Shown here in pieces: positions 22,949 through 34,345 of a stretch of DNA of 64,000 bases. The stretch's first letter is position 1; each line of letters begins with the position of its first letter. The notes under the pieces were generated by a model. It had not been told where the DNA came from. It worked only from the letters and a program-made list of their open reading frames with translations, and did no database searches. The stretch covers positions 37,556,501 through 37,620,500 of the forward strand of contig JAIVEN010000006.1 in NCBI GenBank assembly GCA_026686845.1, read 5' to 3'. Source of the stretch: Adenanthera pavonina (Eukaryota > Streptophyta > Magnoliopsida > Fabales > Fabaceae). Both the position numbers and the translations under genes were made by a program.

Positions 22949-23210
22949 CTCTCTTCGGTCCTATTTATAAAGTATTATTATCAAGTATATAAATACTAAG
23001 GATAGTTAATTATACTATTAAATTTATAAAAAATTAGCATAAGCTTTTCATTATATCCCTACTGACTAACGGCAAATATTTAAACAATTTACGAGACAAT
23101 AAACTTATTAAGGGTTAAAGAAGAAATTCACTTAAAAAAAGACACAGCATCTTATAAATAATATCAAGTCAATTTTATAAATAATACCTTATAAATGAGA
23201 CAAGAGATGA
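22949..23210. mobile_element. Degenerate Stowaway-like MITE
   Basis: The left end CTCTCTTCGGTCCTATTTATA follows TA. The right part reads 'ataccttataaatgagaca' then 'agaga', an eroded inverted counterpart. About 262 bp, no coding capacity. Confidence 0.5.
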
Positions 23211-24733
23211 TATATTATTAATCGTGGGGGCCCAAATTTTTAGAATATATATATATGATTAGTTTAAGTTTATAGAATATATATATATATATATATAACA
23301 TATATATATATGTTAATATATATGTTAATTTAATTTTTTAAATATAGATATATTTACTATATATCTTTAGATATTAATTTTAAGAAAAAATATAAAAATT
23401 ATATTTTTGATATGCTATTGAATTGCAATGATTTGAAAAATATATTAGGATATATCTTTAAATTTTATATTGGCATACTAATATAAATTAATGAATATTA
23501 TATTAAATTAATTAAAAAATCTATGAATTAATTAAATAAGACTTAAGTTTTGAATTGTAGAAAATATATGATCACCTATCTACAGTTGATTGATATAAGA
23601 AATGAGAGGGGAATTAAGATTAGTAATTAAACAATTAATAACTTATATATAAAGGATAGGAGATAGTAGAAGTAAAGTAATTAATACTTTACAAACTCTA
23701 ACAAAATAACTTATATTTAGAATTATAAAACCTTCTAGAAGGTAATGATTTATACATAAAGGACCGGAGAGAGTAGGAAGAAAAGAAGATTGGGAAATGA
23801 GAGGTGGGAAGAATGAGAGGGACAAGGATAGAGGGAAAAAGAAAAAATAAATAAATAAAAGGAAGACAAGAGACAGAAGGAAAAATTACTTGGTAGCAAG
23901 TGAATGAAAAAGAGAGGAGACCCAACAAAAGGAAAGTCATGAAAATGGAAAATGGAGAATAATGAAAACAATCCCTAACAAGACCCTAATTCACCTTCCT
24001 AATTCTCAAAATATAAACGAGGATTCCACTTATGCTCGTGACCATTGACCGTGTCCACCATGTTTTATTTATTTATCAGTCAGTTCTCTCCTCGTATTTG
24101 ATAAGAAATGAGAGGATGGAATGAAGAGCAGCATGTGCTATCATTATCAAGTATCATTTTCCATTGTTGAACTTTCAACCTGAATGATTGCTTTTGATCT
24201 AACGAATCAATTAGTTAATCAATATAATAAACATGATATATTGCGTCATTAAGTATTCAATTACTTTAAGCCACCCAGGGTTAGTTTAAGTGACAAAAGT
24301 GGAGTGGGATATGGTGGGGTGAAGTATGAGTAGTAGTCAAGCGTTTGAACTCTCCTAATGTAATAAAAGAAAGTATTCTATTACTTTAACCCAAATTCAC
24401 CTAATAAATATCGAAAATTATAAATTACCTTCCAAACAAATTATCAATGTTCAATAATATCCTTCCTATAAACAATTACAATTAATTATTGAAAATATAA
24501 CTTCAACTCACCAACATGCATGCAAAAATAGATAATGTAGGTTTACTCCATCCATTTTAGTTTATAAGGGATATTTATAAAAAATCTATATTTCATAATA
24601 TAATGTATTTTGTGCATTATGTGGTATATTAATTTTTATTTTTTTACCCAAAATGCTTCTAAAAAGTATCAACTGACTTATCTCACTAACTATTAACTAC
24701 CATCCTTAAGAAAGTATTAAATGAGAGTGATTT
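23211..24733. other. AT-rich intergenic DNA with MITE debris
   Basis: TA microsatellite around 23274-23298. The words 'aaaggaccggagagagta' at 23758-23775 are a MITE right terminus; no left terminus was found, so an element ends here but its extent is unknown. A purine-rich stretch lies at 23776-23960, where the minus frames of 60-80 codons are low-complexity Phe/Ser-rich artefacts. A possible left terminus 'tactccatccattttag' lies near 24545. No gene. Confidence 0.35.
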
Positions 24734-24826
24734 AAGAATCAATGATATCAAAGTTGATACATCTCCGCTATTTGATGCCTCAAAAAGAACCATCATTTGG
24801 TCACTTTCTTGATGAGAAGCTCTCAT
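24734..24826 (-). pseudogene. Orphan 5' end of an ankyrin-PGG gene
   Basis: ATG at 24824-24826 opens MRASHQESDQ, MMVLFEASNSGD, VSTLISLI, after which similarity to the family stops abruptly. The first ankyrin repeat and everything downstream are missing. An upstream in-frame ATG at 24898 would extend it with residues that include the family words ALSHPSNIK. It is a truncated gene head. Confidence 0.6.
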
Positions 24827-25220
24827 TTTGATGTTGCTTGGATGGGATAATGCTTCAAAAAAGGGTATACGGTTTATAGATGGGATAATGCATCTCACTT
24901 GAACCGACCTTTCTTCCTCCTCAAACGCACCGTACGTCTGGGACTAAGCTAGCTTATGCCATCAAAAGAAAAGAAGAGAAGATCAGTTTTTCCAGTTTCA
25001 ATTTCAGATATTACAAAGATTTAATTAACTAATTCCAGGTTCCAAATTAATACGACCACAACACAGCAAAGGCAAAAGGCGAAGACGAGGATATGGCGGA
25101 TCAACAGAACAGCACAACAACCACAGTCTGAGGAGAAACAGACGTTGGTGGTGAGAGTTCAAGGAAGAAAAAGAGTGTCTCGGCCTCCCACCGTATCGCG
25201 TGGTTCAAAATGAAATAAAA
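24827..25220 (-). promoter_or_regulatory. Upstream module retained in front of a truncated gene
   Basis: Near-continuous match to 96-535: 'cctcctcaaacgcaccgt', 'gaagagaagatcag', 'ccaggttccaaat', 'ctgaggagaaacagacgt' and 'agagtgtctcggcctccca'. The gene body it served is gone apart from about 30 codons. Any remaining promoter activity would be orphaned. Confidence 0.45.
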
Positions 25221-27080
25221 ACATTAAACTGTGAAAAGACTTATTTGCCTCATGAGAAGAGGGAAAAGAATCAAAACATGTTGAGCCTCGGCTAATTCTT
25301 CGTTGAAGGCAGTTGGGCGTTGCCTGTTGTGTCATTTATTTTTTTTTTAGAAAAAAATTTATTTGTATTCTACAAAACATTGAATTAAAAATATATTTAA
25401 AATATAATAATATCATTCATTTCTGTTTTATCTCAAATAAAAGTTTGAATTTATCATGTATATCCCGGATTTGTATCATCTCCATATTTTCTCTTTATAC
25501 GACTTTTCATATATAATTTTATTAGTTAATTTTGATTTGAATGGTAGAAATTACTGATTCTTACTTTAAATAAAGTATATTATTCATTTTAGCAATAATC
25601 ATAACTAAGCATTATGTTTTTAAGAAAATTTTACTCATAATAATAAATATAAATCATTAAATCAAATATATTGTTTATTTATGAATTATTTTTCAATTAT
25701 TCAATTACAATCAATAAAAAAAATTATTTAAGAAAAAAATTATAGAAAAAAAATATGGAGAGGATACAGAACCGCATATCCCATGGCATTCTAATCTCTA
25801 TTATAATTTTGTTCCATTGGATTATATAAATTACTTCTTAATATATATATATAAATTTATTTTCTTCATTTCATATTATAAAATAGCATAAGACATTTTT
25901 CTTATTTTATAATATAAAATAACATATAATAATTTATTATTTTAATTTTTATTTATTTTATTATTAGTATTATAACTTGTACTACACTTTTTCCCATCCA
26001 TATAAAGATATTATTTTATTACCAAATATTTAAATTAAAGAAAATTAGAAATAGTACCAATTATAAATATATTATTCTAAAGAAATTATTTTATCATCTC
26101 TAAACTAAAATTTAAAAGAAAAAGAAAAAGAAAAAGAAAGAAGAAGAAGGATACACGAGGGTGGCAGGAGGTGAGACACCCTGACCCCCTTCAAGCTGTC
26201 TCGTTGTTTTATTTCAAAAAAACAAATGATGGCGCGTAAAAGGACATTGCAGAACAAAGCTGTTTTTGTACGTGAATTTATTTTGATTGGTGCACATAAC
26301 TTTTTTCTAAATTTTTTTTGGATTACCTAGATAAGTAATTTTTTTTAAATATATGTGATTATATCAATGATTTATATTTAAATGTTTTTAATTAAAAAAT
26401 AATTTTAAAAAAATAAATATATTTAAATTTTTAGAATTTAAATAATTATTTGGTGGATAATGAAAAAAAAATAAAATAAATAATTATAAAAAAAAAAGAA
26501 ATAATTATAAATAATTCTGAAAAATAAAAAAATAGTTTATAGGAATAATTTTTTGAATGACCATATATAATTATTTTATTATAATTTGTGTCCAAAAACT
26601 TCATTATTTCTTCCCATGAGTGATTATGGAAGAATCCAAGCACACCATATTCTCATCTTCTCCGTTACTAGGCTGAAAAGAAGGCGTGAGGTTGATGAAA
26701 ATGGTTGTACTTTTTACCATTGGTTCTTTGAGCCAAATATTAATAAAAAATAAATTATTTATCAAAATGATTTTTACAAAGATTATTTATTAAAATCTAA
26801 CATTTGAAGTCGGTTTTTTGTTGGCGACGAGTTGACACGAATATGCTGCAATTGGCTTCCTTATTTTTTCATTATTTTCCAGATATTTCAAAAGAGCAGG
26901 TGGAATGGCTTTCCCACATAATCATGCTTAATAACCTAATTTAATAAAGATTGCATTATTTTAATTAATAGAGGGTAAAAAAGGAATATTTAAATTTTTT
27001 TTTTTAGAATTTTAAGAATATAATTAACTTTCTTAATTAATGTAAGATAGTTAAAAATGTTTTATAAAAAATAGCGAAGG
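25221..27080. other. AT-rich intergenic DNA
   Basis: No gene. A purine tract lies at about 26112-26150. The final part reads as a MITE right half: 'ttaatgtaagatagtt' then 'gcgaagggag' ending at TA (27084-27085), with no left end found. The solo LTR begins directly after it. Short frames here are low-complexity. Confidence 0.4.
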
Positions 27081-27085
27081 GAGTA

Positions 27086-28909
27086 TGTTAGGTTTAGTAT
27101 AATATAAGTTTTGATAATAACAAATGTAGAGTAATAAGGAACAAATGCAGCATAGTTATCTACTATATATATTATTCCTTAAAGAAGTAAAATGTGTATT
27201 AGTATGCATCTAATTATGTTTATAATGCATATATTATGCTATGCACTATGCTTTTATGGTTTATAATATAAGTTGGATATATAAATTAGACTAACTATTT
27301 GGTTTGTAAGTGTAACACATTAAATGTAGGATTGTCTAAGTAGAAAGAATGAGTATTGGAATAAAAAAAAACTGAGAATAACATCATGTCCCACTCAAGA
27401 AAGGAGAAGAGAGTATGCCAAGAAAGAAATGATCAAGTAAAAGTGAAGCTCAAGTATTGAAGACCTAGCTACTAGGTATGTTTTATTTTCACTTAGGTCT
27501 TGAGTTTGTTTTAATCCTTGAAAATTACTTTATCTTGTTACTATGTGTTTTAAATGAGTTAGATTAAGTAAATATGATGTTAACATATGTTAGATTTGGG
27601 AAGCACTAACTAACAGGTGAATTTTGATGTTAATTCTTATACATTTTGTGTAAAATTCAAACTTTACTTGTTGAAATTTGAAATTTCAGAGTTATCATCT
27701 GTGATAGATGAATTTTCAGTTCTGAAATTCGAATTTCTAATAAAGCATAGTTGGCAAAATATGCAAAATTCGTCTAAAGTCTTGTCAAAATTCAAATGAT
27801 ATTAAAGTGTAAAAAGAGTTCAAAGTTAGTCCCTTTGATAGACAAATTTTGGATTTTAAAATTTAAATTTTGAAATAAAAACTTATGAGTCTAGTTAGAG
27901 TTTATCTCTGACAGATGAATTTTGAAATGCAAAATTCGAATTTCAAATATCAGAACTTTTGTGCCATGTTGAGCTTGCAACTGATAGACGAATTTTGGCT
28001 TCCAAAATTTGAATTTTGAGTGTACTGCACAAACATGAGACAACTGTTCATACTCAACAGATACACTTTGAATATAAAAATTCGTATGTTTTAACATGAG
28101 ATATATTTGACAAAATCAAAATTCGAATTTCACTTTTGAACAGATGAATTTTGGAAGTTCAACATTAAAGCCTTTAGCCTATAGTCTTTGCGAAATTCGT
28201 CTGTTGATATCTAAAATTCAAATTTCAGTGTGTCAGACACATTAAATATGGTTGGTGAACGGCTAATTTTGCAGAGTAACTTTTGGTAGCGTCTCCAATG
28301 TCTAGATCTTATGTCTAACGTCTAGTTGAGTCACAAATCTATAAATAGAACCTCATTTGAACTTATGGAAAACAATCTTAAGAGAGTTTGTGCGAAAATG
28401 TTATTTATATACATAAAATTTTTCTGTATCAGCATTTTTTGAAAAACACACCTCAATAGAGTGAGTTTTCAATGTTTCATCCACTTTAAAATAGAGTTTC
28501 AATTCTCCATTAATTCATTTTTACTATTTTTTTAGTAGAATTTTAGTGTGGAGGAAACACTAAGGGAATTATACATCATTGTAAGGGTGTGGGGAGAGTA
28601 ACTTTACAAGTACCTACTGAAACTTGTGGGATGTATTGAGACTTCACAGGTGCCTGGATCAAACCTGTGGGATATAGTGGAAAATCTTAAGTGGTGACTT
28701 AGGGACTGGACGTAGACCAAGTGATTTTGGCCGAATTAATATAAATTTTTGTGTTTTACTCTTCATCTTGTCTCCTCAATTGTTGTACTCAACTCTCTCT
28801 ATTCATCCCTATTTTGCTGCACACTTGGTGAAATTGGGTTGTACTTAAAAAGGACAAAATCTTGCATCACCCAATTCACCCCCCTCATGGGTGACCAGCC
28901 AACCTAACA
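27086..28909 (+). mobile_element. Solo LTR of a Copia-type (SIRE/Maximus-like) retrotransposon
   Basis: A 1824 bp unit begins TGTTAGGTT and ends AACCTAACA, the usual TG...CA inverted ends. The flanking pentamers are GAGTA (27081-27085) and AAGTA (28910-28914), a 5-bp target duplication with one change. The downstream third has typical U5-side wording: 'ggtgacttagggactggacg', 'gaccaagtgattttggccga', and just before the end 'caattcacccccctcatggg'. No gag or pol frame is present, so it is a solo LTR left by recombination. The lineage name is from recognition of these words and is tentative. The middle (about 27600-28260) carries a degenerate array of palindromic motifs. Confidence 0.78.
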
Positions 28910-29726
28910 AAGTATTATTCTTTCTAATCATTGTAGAAATCATTCTTTTTAATCATTATACAAATCATTAATTAATTTTATCAATTATTATATGTCAAAC
29001 ATTGTGAAAATTTAAAAAAAATAATATATATATATATAGCAAAGTGGCATGGCGACTTTGCTTTCTAATTTTTTTTTAAAAAAAAATGAGCAAGTCAAAT
29101 GGTGTATGGTAAGTCATTTAACTTGCTTCTTTTCAATATATAAATAAATAAATCAAGAGTTAGTCAAGCATTCGACCTGCTCTTTAAAAGAAATTTAAAG
29201 AAGGACAAGTCGAATGAGAAGTCAATTGTAGCATATTCGTCTCAAGTCGCGCAGTAAAAAATTGACTTCAAATGTTATATTCTAATAAATAATCTCAATC
29301 ATATAACATTTTGGTAAATAATTTATTTTACTATTGTATTTGGCTCAAAAAACCACTTATATATGTGTAATGCAAGCTTATAGAAACCTCCAAGGTTTTT
29401 CAAACTGAGTTACATGCAAAGAACTTTCTTTTTTCTCTTCTTGGAGGACCAGCGTTGATTTAGGCTAACGTTGTTTAGTTGATTTGAGTTGAACAACTGT
29501 GTGTGTAACTCTACTCCAAAACTGAGCTGAAGATAAGCGACAACATACTATTATGACATGACCCAAACAATAATACCACAGCATCATGCACATTAAAAAC
29601 CACACACGTGCAACATGCATAAGCTACAGATTATATACTATAATACTCTCTTCACTCTTTTTTATAAGCACGTGATAATTAATAGTAACTTCACAAAGAT
29701 TAAGAATTATAGTTAATAACTATAAG
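28910..29726. other. Intergenic DNA
   Basis: No gene seen. Small duplicated words at the left ('aaatcattctttctaatcat' type) and several 'aagtcaa' words. Nothing assignable. Confidence 0.3.
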
Positions 29727-30030
29727 CACTACACCAAAAAAGAAAATAATTGGCACTTATTTTACCTTTTATTGGCATTTCAAAAACGCCAACTATTCCA
29801 ATACTAATAAAAAAGAAGACTTTAATTGGTGTTTCAACAAATACCAACTAAAGTCTGAACTTTAGTTGGTATTTGTATAATAAACGCTAACTAAAGTGAA
29901 CACTTTAATTTCAATTTTTCTCCATTTTTTAAATAAAAAATAAGCTTTTGTTGATGTTTATTCAATTAAATGCCAACAAAAGTCAATGTATCTTTTTTAA
30001 AAAATTGTATATATATATATATGTTATTTT
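29727..30030. mobile_element. One end of a CACTA (En/Spm) transposon
   Basis: The terminus CACTACACCAAAAAAG at 29727 is the standard plant CACTA end. It is followed by subterminal repeats in both orientations: 'ttggcacttattt', 'attggcatttc', 'ttaattggtgtttc', 'accaactaaagt', 'tttagttggtatttg' and 'atgccaacaaaagt'. The opposite end (TTTTTTGGTGTAGTG) is not clear; the closest word is 'tttggtgtagaaag' at about 31170. No transposase frame is present, so it is a truncated or internally deleted element. Confidence 0.7.
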
Positions 30031-31260
30031 GTTAAATCCATTAAAAAAACATATATTACATTAAAAATTATATACTCTAATAATTTAATTACAATTCAAT
30101 TATAACAAAAAAATTTAAAATAGAGTGATTAACTATAAAAAATATAAGAATATCAAATATATGATGTACAAAGTCCGTAAAGTTTCTTGAGGCCATTAGA
30201 AACATCTTTTCGACCCTTCAATGAAACTTCTGTCTCCATAATCTGTATTGAACACCATGATTCTTGCTCCATCTGAAAACAAAAGAATACAAAAGCATAA
30301 ACGCAATTTTCATAATTAAAAAATAATCCAGGGTTGAACATTGATATTATATTCTTTTTTCCAAATAGTAGTGATTTTAATCTCTTTTAAGGTTAATAGA
30401 TCATGAAACACGAAAAGGGATCAGCATTTTAATAACTATTCCTCTTTTTTCTTCTCTTAGAACATTTTAATGTAAGAAAACAAGCTGAAAGTGCTTCCAG
30501 GAAAGCCAATCCAATCATCAATAGTAGAAGCCCAATGATAGAATATGTACATATATAAATCTTGCTTGCTTTGCATATAGTATCTATAGATCGATTGACC
30601 ATAACCTTGGCTTGTAAATCATAACCTATCCATAATATATAGTACCTCCAAATTGAACATATCCTTTGGTGGCAACTGACGCTCTTGAATTTAAAGATAT
30701 ATATATATATATATGTTTATCTAAAATCTACAAATATTATTACATAGTATTACTGATTAAATAGTTTTCTTCATGCCTATAAAAACAATTAAAAATTAAA
30801 GCAAGCCTTTCATAATTGGTAACTAGGTGCCAAGAAGCCATCAAAACACAATTAAAAATTGCATTCTAGTTTCAAATAAACTCACATAAAGCCCTTCTTT
30901 CTAAAACAGAAGCTATAGACAGCCAATTACTCACCAAAAACTGCAACAGCAGAACAAAGTTGAACATCTTCCTTAGTCCAAAAGTGATAACCTATCTGTG
31001 ATGGTATCATCATATATGCCTGCAATGGATAAGGAGAAAGATAAGAAAGCCTGAAATGAAAACAAATTAAGTAAACTCTTAAGAATGCCAACACTTTTAA
31101 GAGGGAGGAGTTCGATTTCCTTCTGATATAAAAACAGAACAAAGAATAAAATGAAACGAAACATTTGAGTTTGGTGTAGAAAGGAGGCATTATTATTTAT
31201 TAATTAATACTATAGGTACGTCCGTCCGTCCGTCCGTATTCAGTGCAACAAGGTTATGAT
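30031..31260 (-). other. Possible exon fragments of an unidentified gene
   Basis: Two short segments look like spliced exons on the minus strand. At about 30932-31021, an acceptor (...attgcag) is followed by an open stretch containing MMIPSQIGYHFWTKEDVQL and a donor G|GTGAGT. At about 30160-30270, an acceptor (gttttcag) is followed by MEQESWCSIQIMETEVSLK. I do not recognise the product. They lie just inside the CACTA end, so gene fragments carried by the element are one possibility; a decayed gene is another. A (CCGT)-type run 'cgtccgtccgtccgtccg' lies near 31216. Confidence 0.25.
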
Positions 31261-31798
31261 ATCATAAGAGAAAATTAATGAAAGTGATCATATGATATCA
31301 TCAAAGTGAATGATAGAAAATCTGGTCACTTCCATCACCACCGTTACCTTAACTTACTAACATGGAAAATTTTGAGACAAATTGTCCCAACAATATATAT
31401 ATATATATATAGAAGTTGTTAATTAAGAAGGAGCATTTGACAGGGACAGAATCATTGGACTATCATTTTTTTTTACATATGAATGGCATGTCAAATTGGA
31501 TTAGGTGCATGTATTCATTTGGGAATTATATATATATATATGGGGTATTGAGTAATTACGAGATTGGAGTTATCATCAGCTTACAATGACGCATGGCAAT
31601 AAGAAAGGCTCTTTTTCTATTTTTGTTGTAGCAGCCAGCTAGTGGCTAACCCCACGAAGACTAGTTGCTTTATTTTTTGTTCCGAAGGTTAGGATAGATA
31701 AATAGTAACAAATTTGGGAATAGAAAAGAAAACGAAATAGAAAGAGAAAGGGAGGGAGCTTATTTAGAAAATTAAAAATATTATTAATAAGTTTTATA
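31261..31798. other. AT-rich intergenic DNA
   Basis: TA microsatellites at about 31394-31411 and 31528-31541. No gene. The 75-codon minus frame at 31639-31866 crosses a MITE end and is an artefact. Confidence 0.35.
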
Positions 31799-32084
31799 CT
31801 CCTTCCGTTTCTTAATATAAGGGACAATTGAAAAAATTTTCGTGTTTCAAAATATAAGGGACACATGGATTTGTCTCGTGTATTTAATGACTTTTTTCCA
31901 AAATATCCCTAATTAAGATAATATGTTTTCAATATAATTCATTTGTATTAATTGTATGATGGAAGAGTTATTAACATTAAATGAAGGTATTTTTTGAAAC
32001 CGTTTTATATTCCTGACAAATTTATTATTTTTTTTAATCTGTGTAATTTTGTCTCTTGTCCCTTATATTAAGGAACAGAGGGAG
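31799..32084. mobile_element. Stowaway-like MITE, family 3
   Basis: A 286 bp element with TA on both sides (31797-31798, 32085-32086). The ends CTCCTTCCGTTTCTTAATA and TATTAAGGAACAGAGGGAG form a long inverted repeat continuing into TAAGGGACAA and TTGTCCCTTA-like sequence. No coding capacity. Confidence 0.85.
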
Positions 32085-32534
32085 TAATTTAATATTAAAA
32101 TCTAAATAAGTTAATATTTATTTATAATTATATTTTAAATTTAAATTAGTTAATTAATATTTTATTTTCATATTACTTATTAAGTAAATTTATTATTATT
32201 AATCATTATGTACCATAATAATACTTACAACATATTATAATATAGAAATAAAAAAATTTATACTAAAAATAATACTATTTTATTTAAAAAATTTAAAAAA
32301 TATTTTAAAAATATAAAAAAAGACCATAACCGGTTCAACCCAACTTTTTACTAATTTTTTACCGATTTATACTAATTTTAAAATTTCTCAATCTTCATAT
32401 ATAATCAAACTAAATCAGAATTCAGTGCAATTGGACCAATTGAACTGGTCCGGTGCGATCCAGTTTTTAGTCCTAGAGCGAACTCTTGAGTAGATTTGAA
32501 TAATAGCATCCTATGATAAAAAGTGAACTCTTGA
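32085..32534. other. AT-rich intergenic DNA
   Basis: No gene. The final part contains 'gaactcttgagtagatttg' at about 32481 and 'gaactcttga' at 32525, the remains of a local tandem duplication into which the next element inserted. Confidence 0.4.
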
Positions 32535-33116
32535 GGGCCCGTTTGGTTTTCAGTTGGTTAAAAATGAGTTTTGATAGAATTGGTTTTGTAACGTAGTTAT
32601 GATAAAAATTGGTTTTGGGCAAATGTATTTATATTTGGATAATTTATTTGAAAATTGGTTTTGATAAAACTCATAATTTTTCTCTAAATTTAGCTTAAAC
32701 TCTATCCCATGATTAATTTAATTTACTTGGATTAAAATTTAATTTGTATTTATTTAATTGAGAACATAATATATCTGATATAATATTTTTTTACAGGTCA
32801 TGATTTATGAAAATTAAAATTTTAAAGGGATATTTTGGTTAAGAAATAGGAGAAATTTTATGAAAATTTTATTTTTCTAATTTTTATTTTTTTTTTATTT
32901 TTATTGATATATTTTTATCTGACTTTAAAATAAATACAGATAAAAATTGAAAAAGCAAATCGAAAAGCAGCTCTGCATCTCCTTCCTTGGAAAACCTCGT
33001 TTTGGAGAAAAAATGATTTTTAAATACAAATGTGAAAATTTGCCAAACATACCCAAAAATATTTTAAACTCATTTTGCCCCTAAACTTGATTTTGAACAG
33101 GATACCAAACAGACCC
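32535..33116. mobile_element. Tourist/PIF-like element with TGA target duplication
   Basis: A 582 bp element between TGA at 32532-32534 and 33117-33119. The ends GGGCCCGTTTGG and CCAAACAGACCC are inverted repeats. It is the inverted relative of 20197-20779, with shared interior words including 'aattggttttgtaacgtag'. No transposase frame. Confidence 0.8.
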
Positions 33117-34345
33117 TGAGTAGATTTGAATAATAGCATGTACCGGATCATGATTTGCCTCTCCCCACCAGGGCCCCTTCGCCACTGTTTCTGTACCTTA
33201 GTTTGTCTTTTAGTGTCTGCGTTGCATTCACTCCCACTCTCTTTTTCCCAGTCACAAGACCTTAGTTTGTCTTTTAGTGTCTGCGTTGCATTCACCCCCA
33301 CTCTCTTTTTCCCACTCACAAGTCACATCACAAGGACACAAGCATACTGCTTTGTTTTCTTTTTCCTGTGAGTATATAGTCCACACTCCCACTGTATATA
33401 CGATGCATCTTCATCTTCATGATATTAGGCTTTTGAGACGTAAGGAAATTTCACTTTTGCTCATCTTCATAATGTTGAAAAAATTATAAGATGCAAATAT
33501 GCGACTAGGTTTGAGACGTAAGAGATGATATGTCTATTTTATAAATGTAAAATATTTATATTTAAGATCTAAAATTGTGTGTCTAAAAAATTTTTAAATT
33601 GCATAAAAATATACATAGTTACATTGGCCTATTCTAATTTAATTTTACGGATTTTGGTGGTTTGTAATCTCTTAGTATTAATTTAGGGTTATTTGGAAGG
33701 AATAAAGGCAAAAATATGAAGTTCTACCGACTCATCCAACCCCTAGATATCTATCTCGCTTGTCCATAATAAAAAAATTTATACAGTTTTTTAGTTATTA
33801 AGAAAAATATAAAAAAAATTTAAAATTATACAAAATATATATTTAGATGATTTTTTAAAAACTTATTTTTTATCTGTAATTTTTAATTTAAAAAAAAATT
33901 GCTACGGCTAGACCGTGACAATTGGGGTCTCTGCAGGAGGCACCCTGACCCCATTGCATTCACTCTCACTCTCATTTTCCCACTCTCAAGGCACATCACT
34001 AGCATGTACACTTCCAGTGTATGTATGAAGCATCTTCATCTCCATGATGCTAGGTTTTTGAGACGTGAAGAACTCTCACTCACTCATCTTCATAATGTTG
34101 AAAAATTATAAGAAGCAATGCCCTATTAGGTTTTGAGACGTAAGAAATGAGATGTCTATTTTATATATGTAAAATATTTACATTTGATATCTAAATGGCA
34201 TATTAAAAAATATTTCAAATTGATATATCAGTGGTTTGTAATGTTTTATTATTAATTTAGGGTTGTGTGGATGGAATAAATTAAAATATATGAAGTTCTA
34301 CGAGCTCAACTGATCCCTAGACATCCATCTCACCCGTCGCAATAG
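33117..34345. repeat. Nested local duplications
   Basis: Bases 33195-33258 and 33259-33322 are a 64 bp tandem pair ('accttagtttgtctttta' ... 'cactctctttttccca'). On a larger scale, 33284-33770 is related to 33950-34345: both contain 'gcatcttcatct(t/c)catgat', 'ttttgagacgt(a/g)a', 'catcttcataatgttgaaaa' and 'gaagttctac(c/g)'. The 99-codon minus frame and the overlapping plus frames come from the tandem repeat and have no domain. Function unknown. Confidence 0.7.

Noticed and set aside
23643..23971. Three overlapping minus frames rich in Phe, Leu and Ser
   Set aside because: They arise from a purine-rich tract on the plus strand and have no coding character.
33020..33371. Repeated minus frame (KRVGVNATQTLKDK twice) as a repeat protein
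   Set aside because: It comes from a 64 bp tandem DNA duplication and has no start context, splice support or relatives.
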